Assembly (NCBI RefSeq): GCF_011927625.1
Contig: NZ_JAATIZ010000003.1
Location: 1 to 64,000 of the forward strand
Reading direction: 5' to 3'
DNA from: Paenalcaligenes hominis
Lineage (GTDB): Bacteria > Pseudomonadota > Gammaproteobacteria > Burkholderiales > Burkholderiaceae_B
Length of the DNA: 64,000 nucleotides
Part shown: positions 45,670-54,453 of the stretch, one piece after another
Layout: each line of letters opens with the position of its first letter
Numbering within the stretch: position 1 is the first letter of the stretch
Position numbers and translations under genes: made by a program
The notes under the pieces: generated by a model
Databases searched by the model: none
What the model saw: only the letters and a program-made list of their open reading frames with translations
What the model was told of the DNA's origin: nothing

Positions 45670-46449
45670 ATGTCGACCTCTATGACTCGTAACGAACTGG
45701 TTTCATGGCTGGATTCTTATCTAGAAACCCAGCGCTTTAAAGACTACTGCCCAAACGGCCTTCAAGTTGAAGGGGCTGAAACAGTACAACATATCGTCAC
45801 TGGGGTGACGGCCTCCTTAGCTCTGCTCGAGGCAGCAGTAGAACGCGGTGCGGACACTGTACTGGTTCACCATGGGTGGTTTTGGAAAAACGAAGACGAA
45901 CGCATTCGTGGCATGAAAAGAAAACGTATTGCGTATGCACTGCAACACAACCTGAATCTTATCGCCTACCATTTGCCACTCGATGCACACCCCGAAGTCG
46001 GCAACAATACCCAACTTGCTCGGCAGCTAGGCTTTAAGCACGATCTGGATGCAGAAGGCTTACCTAAAGGCATCGGCCCTAGCAACCTTATACAAACTGG
46101 TTATTTAGATATACCTGAAACCCTAGAGTCTCTCTCTGCAAAAATTAGCGATATTTTACAAAGAGACGCATTAACTGTAGGTAATCCACAACAACTTATT
46201 CAGCGTTTGGCATGGTGTACCGGAGGAGCGCAAGGCTTCATGAGCGAGGCCATCGAAGCCGGCGTAGACCTTTATATCAGTGGTGAAGCCTCCGAGCCTA
46301 CCTACCATTATGCCTGCGAGACCTCAACGGCTTACATTGGGGCAGGCCACCATGCCACCGAGCGGTATGGTGTGAAAGCATTAGGCGAAAAAGTAGCCGA
46401 ACACTTTAAGGTTCAAGTGGAATTTATCGACCTCAACAACCCTATCTAA
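45670..46449 (+). CDS. Nif3-like dinuclear metal centre protein
   Basis: 259 aa from ATG 45670 (ATG 45682 is possible). The YbgI/NIF3 fold shows FKDYCPNGLQVEG, the metal-binding VHHGWFWK and YHLPLDAHPEVGNN, and the C-terminal GAGHHATERYGV. Proteins of this family form hexameric toroids with two metal ions per subunit; their cellular role is unsettled, with links to GTP cyclohydrolase-like chemistry. Confidence 0.9.
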   Translation: MSTSMTRNELVSWLDSYLETQRFKDYCPNGLQVEGAETVQHIVTGVTASLALLEAAVERGADTVLVHHGWFWKNEDERIRGMKRKRIAYALQHNLNLIAYHLPLDAHPEVGNNTQLARQLGFKHDLDAEGLPKGIGPSNLIQTGYLDIPETLESLSAKISDILQRDALTVGNPQQLIQRLAWCTGGAQGFMSEAIEAGVDLYISGEASEPTYHYACETSTAYIGAGHHATERYGVKALGEKVAEHFKVQVEFIDLNNPI

Positions 46450-46450
46450 A

Positions 46451-46484
46451 ACAATAAAGCCCGTATTTCCACGGGCTTTATTGT
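46451..46484. terminator. Bidirectional terminator between nif3-like gene and mscL
   Basis: A perfect 14-base stem ACAATAAAGCCCGT / ACGGGCTTTATTGT (46451-46464, 46471-46484) with a six-base loop serves both converging genes. Confidence 0.92.
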
Positions 46485-46505
46485 ACAATTAGCGCGATTC
46501 ACTCA

Positions 46506-46973
46506 TTAAGCATTCTTGTTTTTTAAAGCATCGCGGATTTCACGCAACAACACCACGTCTTCGGGCGTAGGGGCGGGCTTGGCAGGTGCAGTAGCTTCTT
46601 CGTGATGAACAGCCTGGCGCATACGGTTAATCATCTTAACCATCACAAAGACCACAAAAGCCAACAACATGAAGTTGATAAATATGGTCAAAAAGTTGCC
46701 CCATGCTAATACGACGGCTCCTGCAGCATTAAGCTCCTCTAAGGTGTATGCGCCCGTGTAGCCTTCGGGCACGCGTAAAACGGTAAATTTATTGGCAAAA
46801 TCAACTTCGCCACCGAGTATAAAGCTAATAACTGGCATGATTACATCTCGGACTAGCGAATCAATAATTTTTCCGAATGCGCCGCCAATGATCACCCCTA
46901 CTGCTAGGTCGATCATGTTGCCTTTCACGGCAAATTCGCGGAACTCTTTAAAAAAACTAGTGGTTTTACTCAT
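46506..46973 (-). CDS. mscL: Large-conductance mechanosensitive channel
   Basis: 155 aa. [20 protein letters not shown] is the N-terminal and first pore helix; the second helix is [19 protein letters not shown]. The C-terminal bundle is somewhat longer than in the 136-aa E. coli protein and rich in Ala and Pro. It opens under osmotic downshock. It is divergent from petA. Confidence 0.95.
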   Translation of the reverse strand: MSKTTSFFKEFREFAVKGNMIDLAVGVIIGGAFGKIIDSLVRDVIMPVISFILGGEVDFANKFTVLRVPEGYTGAYTLEELNAAGAVVLAWGNFLTIFINFMLLAFVVFVMVKMINRMRQAVHHEEATAPAKPAPTPEDVVLLREIRDALKNKNA

Positions 46974-47012
46974 ATAAGCCTCTTAATGACATCACAGAAA
47001 ATTTGCAAACGC

Positions 47013-47018
47013 TATAAT
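47013..47018 (+). promoter_or_regulatory. Candidate -10 box of the pet operon
   Basis: A perfect TATAAT lies 80 bases upstream of the petA start in the mscL-petA divergent gap. A good -35 at standard spacing is not evident (CATCAC), so the assignment is tentative. Confidence 0.4.
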
Positions 47019-47097
47019 AGATGGTTGCAATAACTATACCCAGACCAAGTCCATAATTTGTGCTAAGCCCAACTTGGGCAGGAATAAGGATACTAGA

Positions 47098-47745
47098 ATG
47101 AGTCAGATTACGACACAGCCCAATGACAACGGAGCGGAAGAAAACGCCATTCTCCCGTCCGACCCTGCGCGCCGTTTTTGGGTCACTACCGCCTGTGCGG
47201 TCGGTGGTGTCGCCGGTGTGGCTACCGCTGTCCCTTTTGTGGGCTCGTTTGCCCCTTCGGCTAAAGCCCGTGCTGCGGGTGCTCCAGTAGAGGTAGATAT
47301 TTCCACTCTCGCGCCCGGCGAAATGCGTACTGTCGAATGGCGTGGCAATCCAATTTGGATTCTACACCGTACCGAAAGTCAATTGGCCGCTTTAGCCTCA
47401 AATGACAGTGAGCTCGCTGATCCTAATTCAAACCGCCCTGGCTTCACGCCTGAGTATGCCCAAAACGAATACCGCTCACGTCGTCCTGAAATCTTCGTAT
47501 GTATCGGCATTTGTACGCATTTAGGTTGTTCACCTACCCCTCGTCTCGAGAACGGTGCCCAGCCCGGGTTACCATCCAGCTGGAACGGAGGCTTCCTCTG
47601 CCCCTGCCATGGTTCTACCTTCGATCTTGCAGGTCGTGTCTTCAGCAACAAGCCTGCTCCCGATAACCTTGAAATTCCGCCTTACGAGTTCTCCGCCGAT
47701 GGCACGCGTGTCATTATCGGTGTAGATGAAAACAACAAGGCTTAA
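47098..47745 (+). CDS. petA: Rieske iron-sulfur subunit of cytochrome bc1
   Basis: 215 aa from ATG 47098 (AAGGA upstream). The N-terminus has a Tat-like DPARRFWVTTACAVGG anchor helix. The 2Fe-2S site is CTHLGC and CPCHGS (two Cys and two His), with the disulfide cysteines in the same loops. It passes electrons from ubiquinol to cytochrome c1. It is the first gene of petABC. Confidence 0.97.
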   Translation: MSQITTQPNDNGAEENAILPSDPARRFWVTTACAVGGVAGVATAVPFVGSFAPSAKARAAGAPVEVDISTLAPGEMRTVEWRGNPIWILHRTESQLAALASNDSELADPNSNRPGFTPEYAQNEYRSRRPEIFVCIGICTHLGCSPTPRLENGAQPGLPSSWNGGFLCPCHGSTFDLAGRVFSNKPAPDNLEIPPYEFSADGTRVIIGVDENNKA

Positions 47746-47789
47746 GGTCATTACAGTCTCATTAAATATAAGATTAAAGGAGCCGTTTC

Positions 47790-49175
47790 ATGGCTGACGA
47801 CAAAACTGTTGAAACAACAGGTCTCTTAGGATGGGTCGATAAGCGCTTCCCGCTTACGAAACTCTACAAAGAGCACATGTCTGAATACTACGCCCCGAAG
47901 AATTTCAACTTTTGGTATTTCTTCGGTTCACTTGCCATGCTGGTGTTGGTTATTCAGATTGTTTCTGGGATTTTCCTCGTAATGAACTACAAACCGGATG
48001 CAGAGCTTGCTTTTGCTTCGGTCGAATACATCATGCGCGAGGTACCTGGGGGCTGGTTTATCCGCTACATGCACTCAACCGGTGCGTCCATGTTCTTCGT
48101 GGTGGTGTATTTACACATGCTACGTGGGTTGTTTTATGGCTCTTACCGCAAACCACGCGAACTCGTCTGGATTTTCGGGGTAGCTATTTTCCTCTGTCTT
48201 ATGGCCGAAGCCTTCCTAGGCTATCTCTTGCCTTGGGGTCAAATGTCTTACTGGGGTGCTCAGGTTATTGTTAACTTGTTTGCTGCCATTCCCTTTGTTG
48301 GTCCAGAGCTGGCCATTTGGATTCGTGGTGATTACGTGGTGTCAGATGCCACTCTAAACCGCTTCTTTGCATTGCACGTGGTTGCTATTCCATTGGTGTT
48401 AATTGGCTTAGTAGTTGCCCACTTAATCGCTCTGCACGAAGTCGGCTCTAACAACCCAGACGGCGTTGAAATTAAACAAGGCCCAAAAGACGCAAAAGGT
48501 CGCCCATTAGATGGCATTCCTTTCCACCCTTACTACTCCGTGCACGATATCGTTGGGGTGGCAGGGTTCATGATTGTCTTTGCCGCCATTTTGTTTTTTG
48601 CCCCAGAAATGGGCGGGTATTTCCTCGAGTTCAACAACTTTATTCCTGCTGACTCCATGAAGACCCCACCGCACATTGCGCCAGTGTGGTATTTCACTCC
48701 GTTTTACTCCATGCTCCGTGCCACCACCGATGACTTTACATGGCTTCTAGCGGGTGCTTCAGTGCTGGCTGCCATTGTGTTCCTCATCAAAGGCCTACCT
48801 GGAAAGATGCGCATTATCGTGCCCGCAATCCTGATTGCTGTCGCTATTGCACTTAAAGTGTTCGACGCGAAGTTCTGGGGTGTAGTGGCTATGGGCGGTA
48901 CGGTTGTGATTCTTTTCTTCCTACCCTGGTTAGATCACAGCCCAGTGAAATCCATCCGCTATCGTCCGACGTGGCATAAAGTTCTGTATGCGATTTTTAT
49001 CGTGAACTTCTTGATGTTGGGCTATTTAGGTACACAACCACCTAGCGATCTCTACAACTTGCTCAGTCAGGTTGGCACGGTTATTTACCTTGCTTTCTTC
49101 TTCCTGATGCCTGTCTGGAGCCGTCTAGGTACCTTCAAGCCAGTTCCCGAGCGCGTAACTTTCCGCGCCCACTAA
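47790..49175 (+). CDS. petB: Cytochrome b subunit of bc1 complex
   Basis: 461 aa with eight to nine membrane helices. RYMHSTGASMFFVVVYLHML holds two heme histidines, LHVVAIPLVLIGLVVAHL the other pair, and the Qo-site motif appears as PHIAPVWYF (PEWY-like, here PVWY). It carries the quinone oxidation and reduction sites. AAAGGAG precedes the ATG. Confidence 0.97.
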   Translation: MADDKTVETTGLLGWVDKRFPLTKLYKEHMSEYYAPKNFNFWYFFGSLAMLVLVIQIVSGIFLVMNYKPDAELAFASVEYIMREVPGGWFIRYMHSTGASMFFVVVYLHMLRGLFYGSYRKPRELVWIFGVAIFLCLMAEAFLGYLLPWGQMSYWGAQVIVNLFAAIPFVGPELAIWIRGDYVVSDATLNRFFALHVVAIPLVLIGLVVAHLIALHEVGSNNPDGVEIKQGPKDAKGRPLDGIPFHPYYSVHDIVGVAGFMIVFAAILFFAPEMGGYFLEFNNFIPADSMKTPPHIAPVWYFTPFYSMLRATTDDFTWLLAGASVLAAIVFLIKGLPGKMRIIVPAILIAVAIALKVFDAKFWGVVAMGGTVVILFFLPWLDHSPVKSIRYRPTWHKVLYAIFIVNFLMLGYLGTQPPSDLYNLLSQVGTVIYLAFFFLMPVWSRLGTFKPVPERVTFRAH

Positions 49176-49195
49176 GGACGTTTTAACAACACGGA

Positions 49196-50044
49196 ATGAC
49201 CATGATTAAAAAAATCCTTGGCGCTCTGGCATTAGCTCTTAGTCTAGGCAGCGTAGCTCACGCTGCCGACGGAGCAATCGAACGCGCCCCTAATCGCATC
49301 AATGATTTGCCCGCCTTACAAAATGGCGCTAAGCTATTTGTTAACTACTGTTTAAACTGCCATAGCGCCAATGCTATGCGTTACAACAAGCTCACCGAAA
49401 TCGGTCTAACCGAAGAAGAAATCAAGAAAAACTTGCTTTTCACTACGGACAAAGTCGGTGACACCATGTCTATTGCTATGCGTCCAGCAGACAGTAGCAA
49501 GTGGTTTGGTACCACGCCTCCTGATCTCTCCGTTATTGCTCGCGCAAAATCGGTTAACTTAGGCCCTAGCGGTACCGATTACATTTACAGCTATTTACGT
49601 ACTTTCTACCGTGACGCAGCCCGTCCTACAGGTTGGGATAACGTCGTTTTCCCAAGCGTAGGTATGCCTCATGCCATGTGGGAACTCCAAGGCCCCGTTA
49701 CGGCACAACGTACAAAAGTCGGTTTGACCAATGTAGATGGCAAGGAACAATGGGTGCGCACCGTCACTGATATTGATCAGTTTGGTTTTCATACCCAAAG
49801 CTCCGAAGTCTTAACCAATTACAACGGCGATGACTCTGAAACTGTGGTGGTGACCCCTGTTGATCCCGATCGTCAGGCTCAGTTTGATAATGATGTCGCT
49901 GACCTTAGCAACTTTCTTGCTTGGATGGCTGAACCGGTACAAACACTACGCAAACAAATTGGTGCTGGTGTCATGGTATTTCTTTTCTTGTTCTTCTTCG
50001 TCGCATGGCGTCTGAACAAAGAATACTGGAAAGACATCAAATAA
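49196..50044 (+). CDS. petC: Cytochrome c1 subunit of bc1 complex
   Basis: 282 aa. A signal peptide ends near GSVAHAADG; the heme site is CLNCH (Cys52, Cys55, His56), followed by SANAMRYNKL as in other c1 proteins. A C-terminal membrane helix (VMVFLFLFFFVAW) anchors it. ATG 49202 is an alternative start. It ends the operon; a hairpin follows. Confidence 0.96.
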   Translation: MTMIKKILGALALALSLGSVAHAADGAIERAPNRINDLPALQNGAKLFVNYCLNCHSANAMRYNKLTEIGLTEEEIKKNLLFTTDKVGDTMSIAMRPADSSKWFGTTPPDLSVIARAKSVNLGPSGTDYIYSYLRTFYRDAARPTGWDNVVFPSVGMPHAMWELQGPVTAQRTKVGLTNVDGKEQWVRTVTDIDQFGFHTQSSEVLTNYNGDDSETVVVTPVDPDRQAQFDNDVADLSNFLAWMAEPVQTLRKQIGAGVMVFLFLFFFVAWRLNKEYWKDIK

Positions 50045-50071
50045 ACGCTTTGCTTGCTATTCGTTACGCGC

Positions 50072-50094
50072 GCCTGCCTTTCTACAAGGCAGGC
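50072..50094 (+). terminator. Probable terminator after petC
   Basis: A perfect nine-base stem GCCTGCCTT / AAGGCAGGC (50072-50080, 50086-50094) follows 27 bases after the stop. The T-run behind it is interrupted, so it may be partial, allowing some readthrough into sspA. Confidence 0.6.
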
Positions 50095-50154
50095 CGCCTT
50101 TCTGTTTAAAGCCCTCGGCTTTTTTGCTTTTTTTTCACGACTGGAATCCATACT

Positions 50155-50763
50155 ATGATGGTGCTCTACTCTGGAACTACTTGTCCCTTTTCACAACGCT
50201 GTCGTTTTGTGTTGTTCGAGAAAGGCATGGACTTCGAGGTTCGCGATATCGACTTGTACAACAAACCTGAAGATATTTCGGTCATGAACCCGTACGGCCA
50301 GGTACCTATTCTGGTCGAGCGTGAACTCATTTTGTACGAATCCAATATCATCAATGAATACATCGATGAGCGCTTCCCTCATCCGCAGCTAATGCCTGCT
50401 GATCCCACGATGCGTGCTCGTACCCGTTTATTTTTGTTTAATTTTGAGCGCGAGCTGTTTACCCAAGTGTCTTTACTTGAAGACCGCAACGAAACTGACC
50501 CCAAAGCCCAAGAACAAGCGCGTCAAAAAATTCGTGACGGGTTGGCACAACTTGCTCCTATCCTCACTAAAAACAAATACATGCTCGGCGAAGAATTCTC
50601 TATGTTAGATGTGGCTATTGCTCCGTTACTTTGGCGCTTAGACCACTACGGTATTGAATTGCCTAAATCTGCTGCACCGATTCAAAAATACGGTGAGCGT
50701 GTGTTCTCACGCCCTGCCTTTATCGAAGCCTTAACCCCTTCTGAAAAAGTAATGCGTCGTTAA
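50155..50763 (+). CDS. sspA: Stringent starvation protein A (GST-like)
   Basis: 202 aa with a GST fold: thioredoxin-like N-terminus SGTTCPFSQRCRFVLFEKGM and helical C-domain. NPYGQVPILVERELILYESN is characteristic of SspA, an RNA-polymerase-associated regulator of stationary phase and acid tolerance rather than a true transferase. sspB follows after one base. Confidence 0.94.
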   Translation: MMVLYSGTTCPFSQRCRFVLFEKGMDFEVRDIDLYNKPEDISVMNPYGQVPILVERELILYESNIINEYIDERFPHPQLMPADPTMRARTRLFLFNFERELFTQVSLLEDRNETDPKAQEQARQKIRDGLAQLAPILTKNKYMLGEEFSMLDVAIAPLLWRLDHYGIELPKSAAPIQKYGERVFSRPAFIEALTPSEKVMRR

Positions 50764-50764
50764 T

Positions 50765-51187
50765 ATGTCAGCTAACGAAACCTCTACCAAACCCTATTTG
50801 CTACGCGCCTTGCACGACTGGTGTACCGATAACGGTTACACCCCACATATCGTGGTTCAAGTCGATGAAAATACGGTGGTGCCTCTAGCCCATGTTCAAG
50901 AAGGTCAAATCACTTTAAACATCGGGCTACTTGCTACTAACCAGCTCATACTAGGCAACGATTACATCGAATTCCAAGCCCGTTTTAACGGGGTGACCGA
51001 AGACATCTTTGTTCCGGTAGCAGCCGTTTCCGCTATTTTTGCACGCGAAACAGGGGCTGGAATGGGGTTTGAAATAAGCCCATCCGCACCGTATACCGAC
51101 GAGGGCGCGCCAACAGAACCGCCTCACGATGACCCCGATCCCAAAGGGCCCGCCCCAGATCGAGGTCATCTACGTATCGTTAAATAA
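50765..51187 (+). CDS. sspB: ClpXP specificity adaptor SspB
   Basis: 140 aa. The SspB core (about 1-110) contains PYLLRALHDWCTDNGYTPHI and the ssrA-tag-binding strands. A Pro/Asp-rich linker leads to the ClpX-binding end GHLRIVK. It delivers ssrA-tagged proteins to ClpXP. The sspA-sspB pairing is conserved in proteobacteria. Confidence 0.95.
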   Translation: MSANETSTKPYLLRALHDWCTDNGYTPHIVVQVDENTVVPLAHVQEGQITLNIGLLATNQLILGNDYIEFQARFNGVTEDIFVPVAAVSAIFARETGAGMGFEISPSAPYTDEGAPTEPPHDDPDPKGPAPDRGHLRIVK

Positions 51188-51192
51188 TGAAA

Positions 51193-51224
51193 AAATGCCA
51201 ATCCCTTTGGGTTGGCATTTTGCT
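51193..51224 (+). terminator. Terminator of sspAB
   Basis: A 12-base stem (51193-51204 with 51209-51220, one G-T pair) runs into TTTTGCTTTTT. Confidence 0.9.
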
Positions 51225-51374
51225 TTTTGGTCGCTATATTTAAACTAAGAAACTAAAACCCGTACTTTTAGCTTCTTAAATGAAAAAAGCGCCGCGTTGC
51301 TATCGCTTATTGTCCACACTACGACTTCTGCCACCGCAGCACAGCATAAAGTCAAACTACTGATCGGGTTTATT

Positions 51375-53378
51375 GTGAAAATATTCAAGCAAACCAGTCT
51401 TAACCCCCCCGTCTTTTACTCAGCGGCTCTGCTGATTTTTTTGCTCGTGGGTCTTGCTATTTTTGCTCCTAGTTTCACTCAGCAGCTATTCGAAAATACC
51501 CAAAACTGGATACTCGGCAATGTCAGTTGGTTTTATATACTGACCGTCGCCATTATTTTGCTGTCTACAATCTTTTTAGCGATTAGCCGTTATGGTGATA
51601 TTAAGCTAGGTCCTGACCACTCTGCCCCCGATTTTAAAGACATGACCTGGTTTGCCATGTTGTTCTCTACGGGCATGGGCATTGGGCTCATGTTCTTTGG
51701 CGTGGCAGAGCCGGTTATGCATTTTCTCAGCCCTCCGGTGGGCGATGGAGGCACCATAGAGGCGGCACGTAATGCCATGAGCATCACGTTCTTTCATTGG
51801 GGCCTACATGCGTGGTCTATTTATGCCATTGTGGGGCTAATTTTAGCTTTCTTCTCGTATCGACATGGCTTGCCCCTAAAGCTAAGCTCCGCGCTTTACC
51901 CTCTAATCGGCGACCATATTCATGGCAAGCCCGGTCAAGCAGTGGATACCTTTGCGGTTCTTGGTACGGTGTTCGGGGTTGCTACTTCATTGGGTTTTGG
52001 TGTGGCGCAAATCAATAGTGGTCTTAGCTACTTATTTGATTTCCCCTTTACCATCTACAGCCAGATTACCCTTATTATTATTGCCTGTGGTTTAGCCACG
52101 GTTTCCGTAGCAAGTGGTTTAGATCGGGGCATTAAAATCCTCTCAGAGCTCAACCTGGGCTTTGCGTTTTTGTTATTACTTTTCGTACTTATCTTAGGGC
52201 CAACCGTCTTTTTGCTCCAGACCTTTGTGCAAAACACGGGCTCCTATTTATCCGATCTAATCACCTCCACTTTTAACCTATATGCTTACGAGCCCAACGA
52301 CTGGATCGGCGGTTGGACGTTATTTTATTGGGGGTGGTGGCTTGCCTGGTCACCCTTTGTCGGTTTGTTTATTGCTCGTATTTCTCGGGGCCGTACCATC
52401 CGTCAATTTGTTTCAGGTGTCCTACTCGTTCCGGCTGGTTTCACATTGCTTTGGATGACCGTTTTTGGCGATACCGCTATTTATTATATTTTGGTTGAAG
52501 GCCTGACCGACTTTGGTGTCGTCGTACAAGCCGATACCTCGCAAGCCCTTTTTGTCTTCCTAGAGGAAATGCCGCTGACTAGCATTACCTCTATTCTGGC
52601 GTTGATGATGGTCATTGTTTTCTTTGTCACCTCGGCTGACTCAGGGGCGTTGGTCATCGACCTATTAGCCTCAAAGGAAAACATGCCTTCACCCGTTTGG
52701 CAACGTATTTTCTGGTCAGCTCTCACAGGTTTAGTAGCCATTGCCCTGCTCTTAGCTGATGGCTTGCAAGCGCTGCAAACCGCCACTATTGCTACCGCTT
52801 TTCCTTTTTCCATTATTTTGTTGCTGTCTATTTTTGGCTTGTTTAAAGCCTTGCGCACCGATGCCACCAAACGCCAAATCCGCTACCAAACGGTGGCACG
52901 CACGCAAACAGGGGTGCCTGGTCAGCCGTGGCAAAAACGTTTACGCAACTTAATTGTTATGCCGCAACAGGACCAAGTGGTGCGCTTTATTAACCTTACG
53001 GCTGCGCCTGCCATGAAAGCCGTCAGCGAGGAACTGAGTAAAGCTGGTTTTGATGTCCAAGTTCAACAACAGCTTTCCGATGCGGGCGATGCCGAAGGGT
53101 GGTCGCTATGTGTGGCGCATCATGGCGAATACCAAGACTTTCAATATACGGTGCGACCTATTGCAGAATCTCGGCCTACGCTTACTCCGGCGGATGCTAA
53201 GCGCCCTGAAAACCAGATCTATTACCGCGCCGAGGTCCATTTAGCCGAAGGCGGTCAAGACTACGATATTATGGGTTGGGCCGAGGACGAAGTGATCAAC
53301 GATATTCTTGATCAGTACGAGCGTCATCGTCACTTCCTTCACATGGTCCACGACACTGACCCTCTAACCAGCGAATAA
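51375..53378 (+). CDS. BCCT-family choline/betaine transporter (BetT-like)
   Basis: 667 aa from GTG 51375; the frame is open back to TTG 51297. Twelve hydrophobic segments include the BCCT glycine stretch STGMGIGLMFFGVAEP and the tryptophan-rich helix FYWGWWLAWSPFVG. After about residue 515 a roughly 150-residue cytoplasmic domain follows, as in E. coli BetT (677 aa), where it senses osmolarity. It likely takes up choline or glycine betaine. No bet oxidation genes are adjacent. The start is uncertain because no strong ribosome site precedes either codon. Confidence 0.88.
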   Translation: MKIFKQTSLNPPVFYSAALLIFLLVGLAIFAPSFTQQLFENTQNWILGNVSWFYILTVAIILLSTIFLAISRYGDIKLGPDHSAPDFKDMTWFAMLFSTGMGIGLMFFGVAEPVMHFLSPPVGDGGTIEAARNAMSITFFHWGLHAWSIYAIVGLILAFFSYRHGLPLKLSSALYPLIGDHIHGKPGQAVDTFAVLGTVFGVATSLGFGVAQINSGLSYLFDFPFTIYSQITLIIIACGLATVSVASGLDRGIKILSELNLGFAFLLLLFVLILGPTVFLLQTFVQNTGSYLSDLITSTFNLYAYEPNDWIGGWTLFYWGWWLAWSPFVGLFIARISRGRTIRQFVSGVLLVPAGFTLLWMTVFGDTAIYYILVEGLTDFGVVVQADTSQALFVFLEEMPLTSITSILALMMVIVFFVTSADSGALVIDLLASKENMPSPVWQRIFWSALTGLVAIALLLADGLQALQTATIATAFPFSIILLLSIFGLFKALRTDATKRQIRYQTVARTQTGVPGQPWQKRLRNLIVMPQQDQVVRFINLTAAPAMKAVSEELSKAGFDVQVQQQLSDAGDAEGWSLCVAHHGEYQDFQYTVRPIAESRPTLTPADAKRPENQIYYRAEVHLAEGGQDYDIMGWAEDEVINDILDQYERHRHFLHMVHDTDPLTSE

Positions 53379-53412
53379 ATATTCTGGCTTTGTTAAAAAA
53401 GCATAGACTACA

Positions 53413-53438
53413 GGCCTCACTAAAAAGTGAGGTCTTTC
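53413..53438 (+). terminator. Terminator of the BCCT gene
   Basis: CCTCACT / AGTGAGG with flanking G pairs (53413-53421, 53426-53434) closes a four-A loop and leads into TCTTTCTCC, 34 bases after the stop. Confidence 0.75.
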
Positions 53439-53466
53439 TCCTTTAGCTAACCTGATAGATTAAAAG

Positions 53467-53495
53467 TTGCTTTTTTAAAAATCCGCCTTTATAAT
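53467..53495 (+). promoter_or_regulatory. tRNA-Thr promoter
   Basis: TTGCTT (53467-53472) and a perfect TATAAT (53490-53495) are separated by 17 bases and lie ten bases before the tRNA 5' end, a textbook sigma-70 arrangement for a tRNA gene. Confidence 0.8.
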
Positions 53496-53505
53496 ATCTT
53501 TTTTA

Positions 53506-53581
53506 GCCGGCTTAGCTCAGTTGGTAGAGCAGCGCACTTGTAATGCGAAGGTCGAGGGTTCAACTCCTTTAGCCGGCACCA
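53506..53581 (+). tRNA. tRNA-Thr (anticodon TGT)
   Basis: A 76-base cloverleaf with encoded CCA. The acceptor stem is GCCGGCT/AGCCGGC, the D arm TAGCTCAGTTGGTAGAGC, and the anticodon loop CTTGTAA with anticodon TGT (Thr ACA). The T arm GAGGG/CCTTT contains two G-T pairs, and its loop is TTCAACT. It stands alone between its own promoter and terminator. Confidence 0.96.
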
Positions 53582-53590
53582 GATACAAAC

Positions 53591-53626
53591 AAAACGCCAA
53601 TCCTTCGGGGTTGGCGTTTTGTTTTT
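53591..53626 (+). terminator. Terminator of tRNA-Thr
   Basis: AAAACGCCAATCC pairs with GGGTTGGCGTTTT (53591-53603, 53608-53620) around a TTCG tetraloop, followed by GTTTTT. Confidence 0.92.
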
Positions 53627-53661
53627 CTAACCCATCGTAACCACGCGCATTTCAAAGCATT

Positions 53662-54414
53662 ATGGATCTCAGTACTATCACACTCATTATTGCTGGCGCT
53701 GTTATTGCTGGTTTTGTCCAAGGGCTATCCGGCTTTGCGTTTAGCATGGTGGCCATGTCTTTTTGGGCTTGGGCTGTAGACCCGAAAATTGCAGCGGTTT
53801 TGGCCGTATTTGGCGCGTTAACCGGGCAAGTGTTAGCCGTCTTTTCTGTACGTCGGGAATTTAATCCTTCGTTACTGGCTCCTTTTGTAGTGGGTGGGTT
53901 GTGTGGCATTCCTTTAGGTGTGTGGGTATTACCGTTATTAGACAGCAACTGGTTTAAAGTTTTTATTGGCGCGCTATTAATACTATGGTGTCCAATTATG
54001 CTTTTTTCCAAAACCATTCCCACCCCCAAGCCCACTTACCCCCTAGTCAACGGGTTTATTGGCATTTTAGGTGGGGTCATGAGCGGTTTAGGCGGCTTTG
54101 CTGGAGCTATTCCTACCTTATGGTGTTATGTGCGGGGGTACGACCGCCATACTCAGCGTGCTGTTATTCAAAATTTTAACTTGGCTATTCTCAGCGTTAC
54201 CATGGTGACGTATTTAGCTACCGGCTTGGTCACCGCCTCGGTCTTGCCGCTGTTAGCCATCGTTTTACCTGCGATGTTGATTCCTACTCTATTAGGCACG
54301 CGAATTTACAAATACATTAGCGATGCTGTTTTTAGAAAGGTGGTGCTTAGCTTGCTTATTGGTTCTGGCCTAGCGCTCCTTAGCTCGGCCATTCCTCAGC
54401 TGCTTTTCTGTTGA
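53662..54414 (+). CDS. TSUP (TauE/SafE) family permease
   Basis: 250 aa with about eight hydrophobic segments; GFVQGLSGFAFSMVAMSFWA and GGVMSGLGGFAGAIPTLW are the two TauE/SafE repeat motifs. Members export sulfite, sulfoacetate or related organic anions. The final codon TGT and stop TGA use bases from the terminus of IS copy C (TTGACATCC at 54411), so the natural C-terminus may have been a few residues different. Length is normal, so function is probably kept. Confidence 0.87.
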   Translation: MDLSTITLIIAGAVIAGFVQGLSGFAFSMVAMSFWAWAVDPKIAAVLAVFGALTGQVLAVFSVRREFNPSLLAPFVVGGLCGIPLGVWVLPLLDSNWFKVFIGALLILWCPIMLFSKTIPTPKPTYPLVNGFIGILGGVMSGLGGFAGAIPTLWCYVRGYDRHTQRAVIQNFNLAILSVTMVTYLATGLVTASVLPLLAIVLPAMLIPTLLGTRIYKYISDAVFRKVVLSLLIGSGLALLSSAIPQLLFC

Positions 54415-54453
54415 CATCCTCCCCCGCTTAAAGGCCGGGGATTCCTACGGCGC

